NCBI GenBank assembly: GCA_913056185.1
Contig: CAJXLV010000002.1
Span: forward strand, 1-64,000
Reading direction: 5' to 3'
DNA from: an uncultured Bacteroidota bacterium
GTDB taxonomy: Bacteria; Bacteroidota; Rhodothermia; Rhodothermales; Salinibacteraceae
Length of the DNA: 64,000 nt
Shown here in pieces: positions 9,182 to 18,648 of the stretch (the first letter of the stretch is position 1; each line of letters begins with the position of its first letter). Under the pieces are notes generated by a model. It was not told the origin of the DNA, made no database searches, and saw only the letters and a list, made by a program, of their open reading frames with translations. Made by a program: the position numbers and the translations under genes.

Positions 9182-10981
9182 ATGGGCCCGCTTTCCCGCC
9201 TCAACCATTTCTTCTGGGAGTACAAATACCTGTTTGTGCCCGGCCTGCTTTTTACCATGGTTTCGGCGGGCTTCCAAATCACGGTGCCCATGGTGGTACG
9301 GCAGGCGGTGGACAGCATTCCGCGGTTCGTGCGTCTGTATACACTGTACGCGGATACCCCCGCGCAGGCGGAGCTCTACACGTATTTTGTAGTGGCCCTG
9401 CTGCTGTTTGCGGGAGGCATCATCCTGCTCTCCGCCACGAGCGGCCTGTTCATGTTTTTGATGCGGCAGACCGTGGTGGTGGCGTCCCGCCACATCGAAT
9501 ACGACCTGCGCAACGATCTGTACGCGCATCTCCAGCGGCTGTCGTCGACGTTCTACCAGGAGTATGCCACGGGCGACGTGATCACGCGGGCGACGGACGA
9601 CATCGAGAAGGTGCGGCGCTACATCGGGCCGGCCATCATGTACGTGACCCGCTCGCTGGTGATGGTGCTGGTGGCGGCATCGGCCATGTTTGTGATCTCG
9701 CCCACGCTCACGCTGTACGCCCTGCTGCCGCTGCCGCTGCTGGCTGGGGCGGTGTTTTTTATGGCGCGCATGGTGCACCGCCGCAGCGACCGGCTCCAGC
9801 AGCAGTACTCCGCGCTTACGAGCCGGGTGCAGGAGGCGCTCTCCGGCATCCGCGTGCTAAAGGCGTACACCCGCGAGGCCGCAGAAGCAGAGGCGTTTGA
9901 TGACGAAAGCCGTGCGTATCGGGCGCGCAACCTGGACCTGGCCTGGGTGGAGTCGGCGTGGCGTCCGTCGTTCCTGCTGCTTGTGGGGGTCTCCACGGTG
10001 ATTGTGGTGTGGGTGGGCGGACGCCTGGTGACAGAAGGGGCCATCACGATCGGGAATATCGCCGAGTACATCATCTACATCAACATGATGACGTGGCCGG
10101 TGGCGTCGCTCGGCTTTGTGATTACGATGATTCAGCGCGCATCGGCCTCGGTGCAACGGCTGCAGCGCATCCAGGATCGCACGCCGGAGATTGCCGATGG
10201 GCCGCAGACGGACGCATCGATCAAAACCCTGGAAGGCCGCATTGCCTTCCGCGACGTGTGGTACCAGTACGCCGACGAGGAGGCGCCGGCGCTCCGGGGC
10301 GTCAGCTTCGAGCTCCCGGCCGATGGCACCCTCGCGGTGGTGGGGCGCACCGGCGCGGGCAAGAGCACGCTCGTGCGCATGATTCCGCGCCTGCTGGACC
10401 CGGACGCGGGCACGGTGACGATTGACGGACACGATCTCCGAACCCTTCCCCTGGAGACGGTGCGTCGGCACATGGGCTATGTGCCGCAGGATGTGTTCCT
10501 GTTTAGCGACACGGTGGCAAACAACATTGCTTTCGGCGACCTCGATGCACACCGCGACGAAATCCGGCGGGCCGCGGCGGAGGCGGATCTTCTGGACAAT
10601 GTGCGCGATTTTCCCGAGGGGTTCGATACGTACGTGGGCGAGCGCGGCATTACCCTCTCGGGCGGGCAGAAGCAGCGCACGTCCATCGCTCGCGCCCTCA
10701 TCCGCAATCCGCGCATCCTGATCTTTGACGATTCCCTCTCGGCCGTCGATACGGCCACGGAGCGCAACATTCTGCGCTCGCTGCGGCAGCGCCAGGGCAG
10801 CCACACGCTCGTCATCGTGAGCCACCGCCTGAGCGCGGTGCAAGAGGCGGACCTGATCCTGGTAATGGAGCAGGGGGCGGTGGTGCAGCGCGGCACGCAC
10901 GAAGAGCTGGTGGCCCAGGACGGCCTCTACGCCGACCTCCACGAGAAGCAACTTCTCGAGGAAGAAATCCAGGCTCTCTAA
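9182..10981 (+). CDS. ABC exporter half-transporter with degenerate Walker B (MdlA/YheI type)
   Basis: Half-size ABC exporter of 599 residues, with six transmembrane helices (about 10-320) and a C-terminal nucleotide-binding domain. Walker A GRTGAGKST is near 387 and a canonical LSGGQ signature near 490. Walker B reads ILIFDDSLSAVD, with Asp in place of the catalytic Glu. That exact combination is typical of one partner of heterodimeric exporters such as MdlA, YheI and TM287. The other half is probably the protein encoded at 12339. The longer frame from 8954 adds 76 Cys/Arg-rich residues without family support, so the ATG before GPLSRLNHFFWEYK was chosen. Substrate unknown. Confidence 0.9.
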   Translation: MGPLSRLNHFFWEYKYLFVPGLLFTMVSAGFQITVPMVVRQAVDSIPRFVRLYTLYADTPAQAELYTYFVVALLLFAGGIILLSATSGLFMFLMRQTVVVASRHIEYDLRNDLYAHLQRLSSTFYQEYATGDVITRATDDIEKVRRYIGPAIMYVTRSLVMVLVAASAMFVISPTLTLYALLPLPLLAGAVFFMARMVHRRSDRLQQQYSALTSRVQEALSGIRVLKAYTREAAEAEAFDDESRAYRARNLDLAWVESAWRPSFLLLVGVSTVIVVWVGGRLVTEGAITIGNIAEYIIYINMMTWPVASLGFVITMIQRASASVQRLQRIQDRTPEIADGPQTDASIKTLEGRIAFRDVWYQYADEEAPALRGVSFELPADGTLAVVGRTGAGKSTLVRMIPRLLDPDAGTVTIDGHDLRTLPLETVRRHMGYVPQDVFLFSDTVANNIAFGDLDAHRDEIRRAAAEADLLDNVRDFPEGFDTYVGERGITLSGGQKQRTSIARALIRNPRILIFDDSLSAVDTATERNILRSLRQRQGSHTLVIVSHRLSAVQEADLILVMEQGAVVQRGTHEELVAQDGLYADLHEKQLLEEEIQAL

Positions 10982-11028
10982 CGAGGGAGTCTACCTCAGA
11001 GGGGCACGGTGGGACGATTTGGGTAGTT

Positions 11029-11110
11029 TGATGCGTGATACGTGATTCGTGATGGAGGCAGAATCACTGCTGATTGGAAATCCTCACGCATCACTCCTCA
11101 CGCATCAGAG
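11029..11110 (+). repeat. GTGATGCGTGA-family repeat, both arms (ABC-rnz spacer)
   Basis: The left arm reads TGATGCGTGATACGTGATTC and continues GTGATGG. The right arm (11081-11110) reads TCCTCACGCATCACTCC and TCACGCATCAGAGG. The arms are separated by about 26 nt and could pair. The array would be translated if rnz began at the upstream ATG (11042), which argues against that start. Confidence 0.8.
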
Positions 11111-11158
11111 GGGAAACCGCAAGAGAAGGATCCCCAATCCGGCTTCCGATTGTTTCCA

Positions 11159-12112
11159 ATGGTCACGAACGTCATTCCCCTCGGAACCGCCTCGGCGCTC
11201 CCGACGGAAGACCGGCACCTGTCGTCCGTGGCGATTGAACGGAAGGGGCGGGTGCTGCTCTTTGACTGTGGGGAGGGCACGCAGTACCGCCTTTTGCACG
11301 CCGACCTCTCCCGGGTGCGTGTGGATGCTATCTTCATCACGCACTTGCACGGCGACCACTGTTACGGCCTGCCGGGGCTGCTCTCCACGCTGGGGCTGCA
11401 GCAGCGGCGCGCCCCGGTGACGCTGGTGCTGCCGCCGGGCGGCCGCGCGATGCTGACGGCCACGCCAGGCGCCGATCCGGAGGGCTTCCCGTTTCCGCTG
11501 CGGGTACGAGAGGTGGGCGTGGACCTATCGCATACGGTCGTGTACGAGACGGAGGAGGCGGTTGTGACGGCGCGTCCGCTGGCCCACCGCGGCTTTGCCA
11601 TGGGCTTTCGGTTTGAGGAGCACGAGCGGCCCGGGCGCTTCGATCCCGAACGGGCGCGGGCGCTGGGGGTGCCGGAGGGGCCTGCATTCGGGCGGCTACA
11701 GGAAGGGACGCCGGTTGCCACGCCGGATGGCACGACGGTGGAGCCTGCGCAGGTGCTGGGGCCCCCTCGCCCCGGCACCGCGGTGGCGTACGTTACCGAC
11801 ACGCGTCCCTGCGACGGCGGCCGTGCCCTGGCCGCCGACGCGGACCTGCTCTACCACGATGCCACCTTTGCGGACGATCACCAGGAACGGGCCCGGAAAA
11901 CCGGGCACTCCACGGCCCGGCAGGCGGCCACCGTAGCCCACGACGCCGGTGCTGCGGGTCTCCTCCTGGGGCACCTGAGCGCGCGCTACTCAGATCCGGC
12001 GCCGCTGGTACGGGAGGCGCGAGAGGTCTTTCCGGGGGCGGAGGTGGCCAAAGAGCTCCACCGCTACAAGCTCGACCCGCGGGACAAGGAGCCGGAGTCG
12101 TCTGCCGGGTGA
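11159..12112 (+). CDS. rnz: Ribonuclease Z
   Basis: Zinc phosphodiesterase that trims the 3' trailer of tRNA precursors. The 317-residue product begins with the ELAC-type strand VTNVIPLGTASALPT. It carries the metal-binding THLHGDHCYGLPGLL motif near 62-76, the DTRPC motif (Asp about 217) and the HSTARQAA plus LGHLSARY motifs (His ligands about 251 and 275). The exosite arm is present between about 150 and 200. The ATG chosen excludes repeat-encoded residues. The gene sits between the two ABC half-transporter genes with no obvious functional link. Confidence 0.94.
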   Translation: MVTNVIPLGTASALPTEDRHLSSVAIERKGRVLLFDCGEGTQYRLLHADLSRVRVDAIFITHLHGDHCYGLPGLLSTLGLQQRRAPVTLVLPPGGRAMLTATPGADPEGFPFPLRVREVGVDLSHTVVYETEEAVVTARPLAHRGFAMGFRFEEHERPGRFDPERARALGVPEGPAFGRLQEGTPVATPDGTTVEPAQVLGPPRPGTAVAYVTDTRPCDGGRALAADADLLYHDATFADDHQERARKTGHSTARQAATVAHDAGAAGLLLGHLSARYSDPAPLVREAREVFPGAEVAKELHRYKLDPRDKEPESSAG

Positions 12113-12338
12113 TGCACGGCCTTCAGGGGAAGCTCCAGAACGGCCCGTCTCGGGGAGAATACGGGGACGCCGCCCCGCCCACGTCCTCCGCTCGGTGGCC
12201 CGCGGTGCAGGGCCGCTGCGGAACCCGAAACGTTCGGCCTCACCGCGGGCTGCTATTGTAGGGCGCGCAACACTGCGCCTCGGCTCTGAGTTGCTATCAA
12301 CCGTTTGCTTTTTCTTTCCGACGGACCTGCGTTCTCCC

Positions 12339-14204
12339 TTGGCTGACAACACGTCCGACGATCATTTTGAGCCCGACGATAGCGTCGACGAAGTGCACAC
12401 GTTCGACGGGAAGCTGATTCGTCGAATCGCGCGCTACCTGGCGCCCTACACGGGGTATGTCGTCCTGGCACTGGTCCTCACGCTGGGGGCCTCGGTGCTC
12501 GGGCCGTTGCGCCCGTGGCTTGTCCAGAAGGCCATCGACAACTACATCGTGGTGGGCGACCTGGAGGGCCTCCGGTGGGTCATCCTCTTCCTCATGCTGG
12601 CGCTGGTGGGGGAGGGGCTGCTTTCCTTCGTGGAAAACTATCTCACGCAGTGGATTGGGCAGCAGGCGATCTACGACCTGCGGACCACCCTCTTCCGCCA
12701 CGTCGAGAACCAGTCGCTCTCTTACTTCGACCACACGCCCGTAGGGCGCATCATTACGCGCACCACGAGCGACGTGGAGGCGCTCAGCGACGCCTTTTCC
12801 TCGGGCCTCGTGACCGCGCTGGGCGACCTGTTCAAGCTGTTCTTTATCGCCTACTTCATGTTCACCCTCAACTGGATGCTGGCGGTGGTGACACTGCTGG
12901 TGATGCCGCTGATGGTGGGGGTGACGGTGTGGTTTCGGCGCAACGTGCGGAAGCAGTACCGCGAGACGCGCAAGCAGATGGCCCGCCTCAACTCCTTCAT
13001 CCAGGAGCACGTGACGGGCATGCACATCGTACAGTTGTTTGGGCGGGAGGCGGAGGAGAAGCGGCGATTTGAGGACATTAACGATGATCACCGGGCGGCG
13101 CACCTGCGCACAATTTTTTACTACGCCATTTTTTGGCCGTCCATTGAGTTTATTTCGAGCGTGGCGCTGGCGGCGGTGCTGTGGTTTGGGGGCTTCCGGG
13201 CGCTCGGCGGCTCGGCGCTGACGCTGGGCGTGCTCGTGGCCTTCATCCAGTACGCGCGCCAGTTCTTTCGCCCCATCCGCGACCTTTCCAACAAGTACGA
13301 CACCCTGCAGCGGGCCATGGCGGGCGCCGAGCGCGTCTTCGGCGTGTTGGATACCAGGGCGAGCCTCGATGCACCGGACGCCCCGGTGGAGCTGAAAGGG
13401 ATCCAGGGGACAATCGAGTTCGAGAACGTATGGTTCGCGTACGAAGAGGACACGGAGGGCACTCCGGATTGGGTCCTCAAGGATGTTTCCTTTAAGGTGG
13501 AGCCTGGGGAGACGGCGGCGCTGGTGGGCGCGACGGGGGCCGGCAAGTCGACGGTGATGAACGTGCTGCTCCGGTTCTACGAAATCCAGAAGGGCCGCAT
13601 CCTGGTGGACGGGCACGACATTCGCGACCTACGCCTGCAGGACCTGCGCGAGCACATTGGCCTCATCCCGCAGGATGTGTTCCTCTTCAGCGGCTCGGTG
13701 CGGCGCAATCTGACGCTCGACAACCCGGACGTAGACGAGGCGCTGATGCGACGCGCCGCGAAGATGGTGCAGGCCGATGGGCTGATTCAGCGCCTGCCGG
13801 ACGGGTACGACCAGGACGTGAAGGAGCGCGGCTCGTCGCTCTCGCGCGGCCAGCGGCAGCTCCTGGCGTTTGTGCGGGCGCTGCTGTACGACCCGGACGT
13901 GATGGTGCTCGATGAGGCCACCTCCAGCGTCGATACCGAGACGGAGGCCCTCATCCAGCAGGCCCTCGAGCGCGTGACGGAGGGGCGCACCACGCTTGCC
14001 ATCGCGCACCGCCTCTCCACCATCCAGGACGCGGACAAGATTCTGGTGATGCACAAGGGGGAGATCCGGGAGCGGGGGACGCACCAGGAGCTGCTGGCCG
14101 CGGACGGCCTCTACCGCAAGCTCTACGACCTGCAGTACGCTGAACAGTCGCCTGGGGGAGCATGGGAAAAGAACGAGCCGACTGACGAGCGCGTGCAGGC
14201 ATAA
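12339..14204 (+). CDS. ABC exporter half-transporter with deviant signature (MdlB/YheH type)
   Basis: Half-size ABC exporter of about 621 residues, with six membrane helices (about 35-340). Walker A GATGAGKST is near 396. The signature LSRGQ near 500 differs from the consensus LSGGQ. The Walker B VMVLDEATSSVD keeps the catalytic Glu. This complements the partner at 9182, whose Walker B is degenerate and signature intact, as in heterodimers with one dead ATP site. No ATG lies near the expected start. TTG at 12339, giving ADNTSDDHFEPDD, was chosen, and the frame stays open back to ATG 12195. The acidic N terminus fits a halophile. Confidence 0.88.
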   Translation: MADNTSDDHFEPDDSVDEVHTFDGKLIRRIARYLAPYTGYVVLALVLTLGASVLGPLRPWLVQKAIDNYIVVGDLEGLRWVILFLMLALVGEGLLSFVENYLTQWIGQQAIYDLRTTLFRHVENQSLSYFDHTPVGRIITRTTSDVEALSDAFSSGLVTALGDLFKLFFIAYFMFTLNWMLAVVTLLVMPLMVGVTVWFRRNVRKQYRETRKQMARLNSFIQEHVTGMHIVQLFGREAEEKRRFEDINDDHRAAHLRTIFYYAIFWPSIEFISSVALAAVLWFGGFRALGGSALTLGVLVAFIQYARQFFRPIRDLSNKYDTLQRAMAGAERVFGVLDTRASLDAPDAPVELKGIQGTIEFENVWFAYEEDTEGTPDWVLKDVSFKVEPGETAALVGATGAGKSTVMNVLLRFYEIQKGRILVDGHDIRDLRLQDLREHIGLIPQDVFLFSGSVRRNLTLDNPDVDEALMRRAAKMVQADGLIQRLPDGYDQDVKERGSSLSRGQRQLLAFVRALLYDPDVMVLDEATSSVDTETEALIQQALERVTEGRTTLAIAHRLSTIQDADKILVMHKGEIRERGTHQELLAADGLYRKLYDLQYAEQSPGGAWEKNEPTDERVQA

Positions 14205-14234
14205 AATCTGTTTTGGCGCATGCCGCCGCCACTG

Positions 14235-14263
14235 CGGCCCGGCGGGAAAAGTCCCCCGGGCCG
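14235..14263 (+). terminator. Strong GC hairpin after the second ABC gene
   Basis: CGGCCCGG pairs with CCGGGCCG, then GGGA with TCCC around an AAAG tetraloop. This is a 12-bp stem with a single bulged C, 30 bp after the stop codon. No U-tract follows, so it may be a terminator that works without one or an mRNA-stabilising hairpin. Confidence 0.45.
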
Positions 14264-14385
14264 TGTAACACATCCGCACCGGAATGCACACCACCTTGTA
14301 GAGGCACCACCTGGCCAGTACGGAGTCCGCTTCGGTGTGCTGGCGCGCATGTTCGCTCTGTTGCTCAGTGACGGACCCCCGTCCG

Positions 14386-15102
14386 ATGCCCGAGGGCCGC
14401 ACCGCCATTTTGTTCTTTAGCCACCGCCCCGCACGGGAGTGGCACAATAAGCGGTTCGTGGAGGCGGGCTACGTCAAAAACCGGCGGGTGGCTGCGGCCT
14501 TCTACGAACACACACGGAAGGCCGTGGCGAAAAGCGCCCTCCCGGTGCTTGAGGCGCACGGTCCGCAGCAGCGGGGCGACACGTTTGGGGCTCGCCTGGC
14601 CAATGCCTTCGCCGACGCGTTTGCCGCGGGGTACGACCGCGTCATCGCTGTGGGCAGTGACTGCCCCACCCTGCACGAGGTGGACTGGGCGGCGGTGGAG
14701 GCGCGGCTGGCGGACGGAACGCCGGTCCTGGGTCCGACGGCCAACGGGGCGGGGACGTACCTGATTGGGCTGACCCGGGCGCAGTTCGACTGGGCGACAT
14801 TTGCTACGCTTCCGTGGCAGTCGCCCACCCTGCTTGCGGCGCTGCACCACCACCTCGCGTCCGACATCGGGACGACGCCGGCCCTGCGCCCGCCCCGCGC
14901 GGACGTAAACGGACACGCGGACCTCGTGCACCTGGTGCGCCGGGCGCCCGCGCCGCCCAGGGGCCTCGTAGATCGCCTCCGCGCAGTTCTGGGCGGCATC
15001 TCTACTGCTGGCGCCCCCACCACGGCGCCGGCCCCTCCACGCACGGCTCTGCGCCGCCGGCCCCGCGCCCCTCCGGCCCTTCCACGGAGCCCATGCGCGT
15101 AG
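14386..15102 (+). CDS. DUF2064 / TIGR04282-type glycosyltransferase-like protein
   Basis: The product is 238 residues, and the family is annotated as glycosyltransferase-A-fold, nucleotidyltransferase-like proteins of unknown substrate. Seen here: an N-terminal strand AILFFSHRP, a basic region, VIAVGSDCPTL near 85-95 (the DxD-like Asp-Cys-Pro motif of the family), and GPTANGAGTYLIGL. The C-terminal 60 residues are Pro/Arg/Ala-rich and probably disordered. The ATG before PEGRTAILFF was preferred, and a GTG 18 bp upstream is an alternative. It stands alone between an exporter gene and a receptor gene. Confidence 0.75.
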   Translation: MPEGRTAILFFSHRPAREWHNKRFVEAGYVKNRRVAAAFYEHTRKAVAKSALPVLEAHGPQQRGDTFGARLANAFADAFAAGYDRVIAVGSDCPTLHEVDWAAVEARLADGTPVLGPTANGAGTYLIGLTRAQFDWATFATLPWQSPTLLAALHHHLASDIGTTPALRPPRADVNGHADLVHLVRRAPAPPRGLVDRLRAVLGGISTAGAPTTAPAPPRTALRRRPRAPPALPRSPCA

Positions 15103-15344
15103 GGGAAGAGGCCGGGCCCTCTCGGTCGTCGTCTCTCGGTTGCAGGACCTGCCGCGCCCCGGCTCCGCACATCGCTGGAGGCCCCCGCCGTACCTGTCTC
15201 TCGGTGCGGCGGAGGGTCCGCACTGCGCTCCTCCAGGCGCCACACGGCCCTGCGCCCGAAGTCCCCGCAACGTATCGCCCCCGCACGCGGCCTGGAGCAG
15301 CGGTTTCTCGCCCGGTCGTCCCCCCGCCCCTCCCGTCTTTCGCC

Positions 15345-18300
15345 ATGACTCCGCCCCTGTTTGCATCGCTCCTCGCCGCCCTTCCGCGTCGCCTCCGTGC
15401 CACCGGGGTGTGCCTCGCGCTCGGCCTTCTGGCTCCTGCGTGGGCCCACGCACAAACGGGCCTGGAGGTGACGGCGCTCAACGTCCACCAAAACACCGGC
15501 GTTGAGGACGTAACCGTCCACCTTGTCAACGAGGCCATCGGCGTTTCCGACGCCCGCTCCACCGGGGCCGACGGGCGCGTGGCGTGGCGCGGCCTCTCCA
15601 CCTCCGGCCGCTACACGGTCTACATTGAAGAAACCGACCGCTTCTACGCCGCCCGGGCCGCCGACCTGGAGCTGCGCGCCGACTTTACGCGGAGCGTGAC
15701 GCTCTTTCTGCAGCCGCTGGCCGCGTTCGAGATGGAAGAGGTGGTGGTCGAGGGGGGGCGCAGCGTGGCCGAGGTAAACCGCGTCAACGCCGAGGTGTCG
15801 TCGAGCCTCGACGGCGCCGCCCTGGACGATCTGCCCGTGGAGGGGCGCAACGTTACGCAGAGCCTCTACCGCCTGCCCAACGTCACGCCCGCCACCGGCT
15901 TTTTCCCCGAGGCCCCCAACGTCACCATCAACGGGACGAACGGCCTCTACACGCAGTACCTAATCGACGGCATGGACAACAACGAGCAGTTCCTGGGCGG
16001 GCCGCAGTTCGATGCGCCCACCGGCGTGGTGAAAGACGTGACTGTGCTCACCAGTACCTACTCCGCCGAGTACGGCCGCACCGGCAACGGCATCTTTAAC
16101 GTCACCACCAAGTCCGGCAGCAACGCGTACGAGGGCGAAGCCTTCTACCTCACGCGCCCGGGCCCGCCGCTCGACGGGGAGTTCGGCGGCGATACGCCGA
16201 CGCAGCGCGATCTGTCGGGCAACGCCGTGAAAAGCGGGTTTCAGCGCCAGCAGGCCGGTGTTGCGCTCGGCGGGCCGATCGTGAAAGATCAGACCTTCTT
16301 CTACGTGAATCTGGAGCACACGACCGATTTTAAGGACAACCTGCTGGATGCGCCGGGCGTGCGGGCCACCCTCGACGGCCGCAACCATCTCACGTACGCT
16401 TCGGCCCGCGTGGACCACCGCTGGTCCGAGCGGTGGCGCTCCACGGTGCGGCTCAACGCCAATCGCGTTCATCTCGACAACCAGGGCGGGGGGCTCACGG
16501 GCGGGGTCAGGTTTGCCAGTGCAGCCAGCACAGAGCAGCGCGACGGCGTCCACGCGGCGCTCCAGAACACCTACGTGGGCGACAAGCTCGTGTACGAGAG
16601 CAATGTCCAGTACAGCTGGTTCCACTGGGTCGCGGGAAATCCGGCAAATCCAAACAGCCCGCGGGTGAATGTGCAGGGCCCGGATGGCACCCTCCGAGCG
16701 GTGCTCGGCCACCCCGGGTTTGCGTTCGACAGCGTGGAAAACACGTTCCAGCTCCAACAGAAGGTGTCGTACGCGCTCGGCGACCACAACCTGAAGGCTG
16801 GGGCCGACGTCCTGCTGTCCGACCACGGGCTTACGGGCGGCGGCAATCCGAATGGCACCTACACGGTACAGCTGACGCAGTCGCAGTTCGACCGCTTTCG
16901 GGCCGCCCCCATTGACCCCTCGCTGGGGCCTGCCGGATTGCCGGGCGCGCTGGGGACAGACGCGCAGAACATCGACGTGACCAACTACCGCGTGGAGCTG
17001 CGCCCGTCCTCGTTCGGCGTGCGGCAGGACCTGATTGGGCTTTACGTGGAGGACGAGTTCTCCCCGGGGGCGGCCCTGATGGTGACGGCGGGCCTGCGCT
17101 GGGACTACGACAGCCTGTCGGAGGCCACCCTCGGCCGCGAGCACGGGGACTGGGACAACATTGCCCCGCGCCTCAGCGTCAACTACGCGCTCGACGCCCG
17201 CACTACGCTGCGCGGTGGGTACGGCCTCTTCTACGACAAAATCGTCTACTCGGTCGTTAGCGACGCACTGCAGGTGAATACGAACACGGACGGATTTCGG
17301 GCGCAGATCGCCGAGCTCGTCGACCAGGGCCGCCTCCCGTCCGGCACCGACCCGGAGGAGGTCACCTTCAACGGAAACCGCACGCTCGGCCCAACGCCGC
17401 CGCCCGACTACCTGGAGGGCCCCACGGCCGCAACGGTGAAGGGCACGCCCACGGACGTGCTGAGCCAGGCGCAAATCCTGAACCCAAACGGGTACGAGAA
17501 CCCAGCGACCCACCAGTTCTCGTTGGGCGTGCAGCGACAGTTTGGCAACGATCTGCTGGCGTACGTGGACCTCATCCACACCCGCACCTCCAACCTCTAC
17601 CGCATTCGCGACCTGAACGCGCCGGCCCCGCACGAGATAACCCGTGAGGACTTGGACGCGGTGCAGAACGATCCCACCCGAGATCCCTCGGACCTCGTGC
17701 GGAGTCCGGCGGCGGCCAACGAGACGCGGCCGGTCGATCCGCGGCCGGGCGGCGCACGGCGCATCACCATGACGGAGATGAACGGCGAGGCGCGCTACTG
17801 GGCCGCCAACGTCAACCTCGTGAAGGACCGGGCCAACGACCGCTACTCGTACCGCCTTAGCTACACGCTGTCGAGCCGGCGCAACAACACGGACGACATC
17901 AACTTCCGGGCCGAAGACGCCAACGACTTCGGGGACGAGTGGGGCCCCTCTGTCAACGACCGGCGCCACGTACTCAGCGCCATCGGATCGGCATACCCGA
18001 GCGACCGACTGCGCGTGACGCTCGCCGGCCTGCTCCAGAGCGGGCAGCCCATCAACCGGGTGCCGAATGCGTGCGCGCCCGGAGAAGGGAGCGAAGGGGA
18101 GATTTGCTTCGGCACCCGCGACCTGAACGGGGACGGGACGTACCGGGGCGGGCAGTACGTGGGCGATTCCGACCGCTTCCCCGGCGCGTCCCGCAACACC
18201 GATCGCCTGCCGTGGTCGTACCGGTTGGACCTCAGCGCGCAGTACGGCTGGCCCATCGCGGGCGGACGCCTCGTGGCCCGGGCCGACGTGTTCAATGTCC

Positions 18301-18443
18301 TCAATACCAAAAACCTGAGTGGCTACGCCAACAACGCCACCCAGAGCAACCAGATTCAGGTGGGCCCGCCGGGCTCCGACATCGAAGAGAAAACCGCCGG
18401 GCCGCCGCGGCAATTCCAGTTCGGCCTGCGGTACGAGTTTTAG
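15345..18443 (+). CDS. TonB-dependent outer-membrane receptor with carboxypeptidase-like N-terminal domain
   Basis: Outer-membrane active transporter of 1032 residues. It has a signal peptide ending AWAHAQ (about 30), a carboxypeptidase regulatory-like beta-sandwich (about 35-125), and a plug (about 140-260) with YLIDGMDNNEQFLGGP and AEYGRTGNGIFNVTTKSGSN. A large barrel ends with FQFGLRYEF, whose terminal Phe is the usual BAM signal. No SusD-like partner gene follows, so this is a stand-alone receptor of the oar/cna-B type rather than a SusCD pair. The in-frame region upstream of the ATG has no signal peptide and overlaps the preceding gene. Ligand unknown. Confidence 0.9.
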   Translation: MTPPLFASLLAALPRRLRATGVCLALGLLAPAWAHAQTGLEVTALNVHQNTGVEDVTVHLVNEAIGVSDARSTGADGRVAWRGLSTSGRYTVYIEETDRFYAARAADLELRADFTRSVTLFLQPLAAFEMEEVVVEGGRSVAEVNRVNAEVSSSLDGAALDDLPVEGRNVTQSLYRLPNVTPATGFFPEAPNVTINGTNGLYTQYLIDGMDNNEQFLGGPQFDAPTGVVKDVTVLTSTYSAEYGRTGNGIFNVTTKSGSNAYEGEAFYLTRPGPPLDGEFGGDTPTQRDLSGNAVKSGFQRQQAGVALGGPIVKDQTFFYVNLEHTTDFKDNLLDAPGVRATLDGRNHLTYASARVDHRWSERWRSTVRLNANRVHLDNQGGGLTGGVRFASAASTEQRDGVHAALQNTYVGDKLVYESNVQYSWFHWVAGNPANPNSPRVNVQGPDGTLRAVLGHPGFAFDSVENTFQLQQKVSYALGDHNLKAGADVLLSDHGLTGGGNPNGTYTVQLTQSQFDRFRAAPIDPSLGPAGLPGALGTDAQNIDVTNYRVELRPSSFGVRQDLIGLYVEDEFSPGAALMVTAGLRWDYDSLSEATLGREHGDWDNIAPRLSVNYALDARTTLRGGYGLFYDKIVYSVVSDALQVNTNTDGFRAQIAELVDQGRLPSGTDPEEVTFNGNRTLGPTPPPDYLEGPTAATVKGTPTDVLSQAQILNPNGYENPATHQFSLGVQRQFGNDLLAYVDLIHTRTSNLYRIRDLNAPAPHEITREDLDAVQNDPTRDPSDLVRSPAAANETRPVDPRPGGARRITMTEMNGEARYWAANVNLVKDRANDRYSYRLSYTLSSRRNNTDDINFRAEDANDFGDEWGPSVNDRRHVLSAIGSAYPSDRLRVTLAGLLQSGQPINRVPNACAPGEGSEGEICFGTRDLNGDGTYRGGQYVGDSDRFPGASRNTDRLPWSYRLDLSAQYGWPIAGGRLVARADVFNVLNTKNLSGYANNATQSNQIQVGPPGSDIEEKTAGPPRQFQFGLRYEF

Positions 18444-18642
18444 CGTTGGAGGTTACGCGGTGGGCGTTGAGGGTTTTGCGTTATAATTTTGGGCTGAGGT
18501 GGGAAATTCGGACGCAAGCTCGACGCTCATGATGTCCCTTGACAGCACCGATCCAGAACGCTCAACCCAAAACGCTCAACCCAAAACCCTCAACCCAGAA
18601 CGCTCAACCCAGAACCCTCAACCCTCAACCCAGAACGCTCAA
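18444..18642 (+). repeat. GGTTGAG-family repeat, long right arm of 14-bp units
   Basis: The left arm (about 18444-18486) has GTTGGAGGTTACGCGG and GGGCGTTGAGGGTTTTGCGTT. The right arm (18555-18642) is a tandem array of about six 14-bp units of the form ARAACSCTCAACCC, ending just before the ATG at 18649. About 70 nt of unrelated sequence lies between them. The units are translated in the longer frame (Thr-Gln-Asn-Pro repeats), which is why the internal ATG was chosen for the next gene. Confidence 0.85.
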
Positions 18643-18648
18643 TCCGAA

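Noticed and set aside
15960-18413. 817-codon minus-strand ORF
   Set aside because: It lies antisense to the TonB receptor, in a GC-rich window where long shadow frames are common. No domain pattern.
18499-18648. N-terminal extension of the phosphorylase-like gene (Thr-Gln-Asn-Pro repeats)
   Set aside because: Encoded by the 14-bp tandem array. The first conserved strand begins just after the internal ATG.
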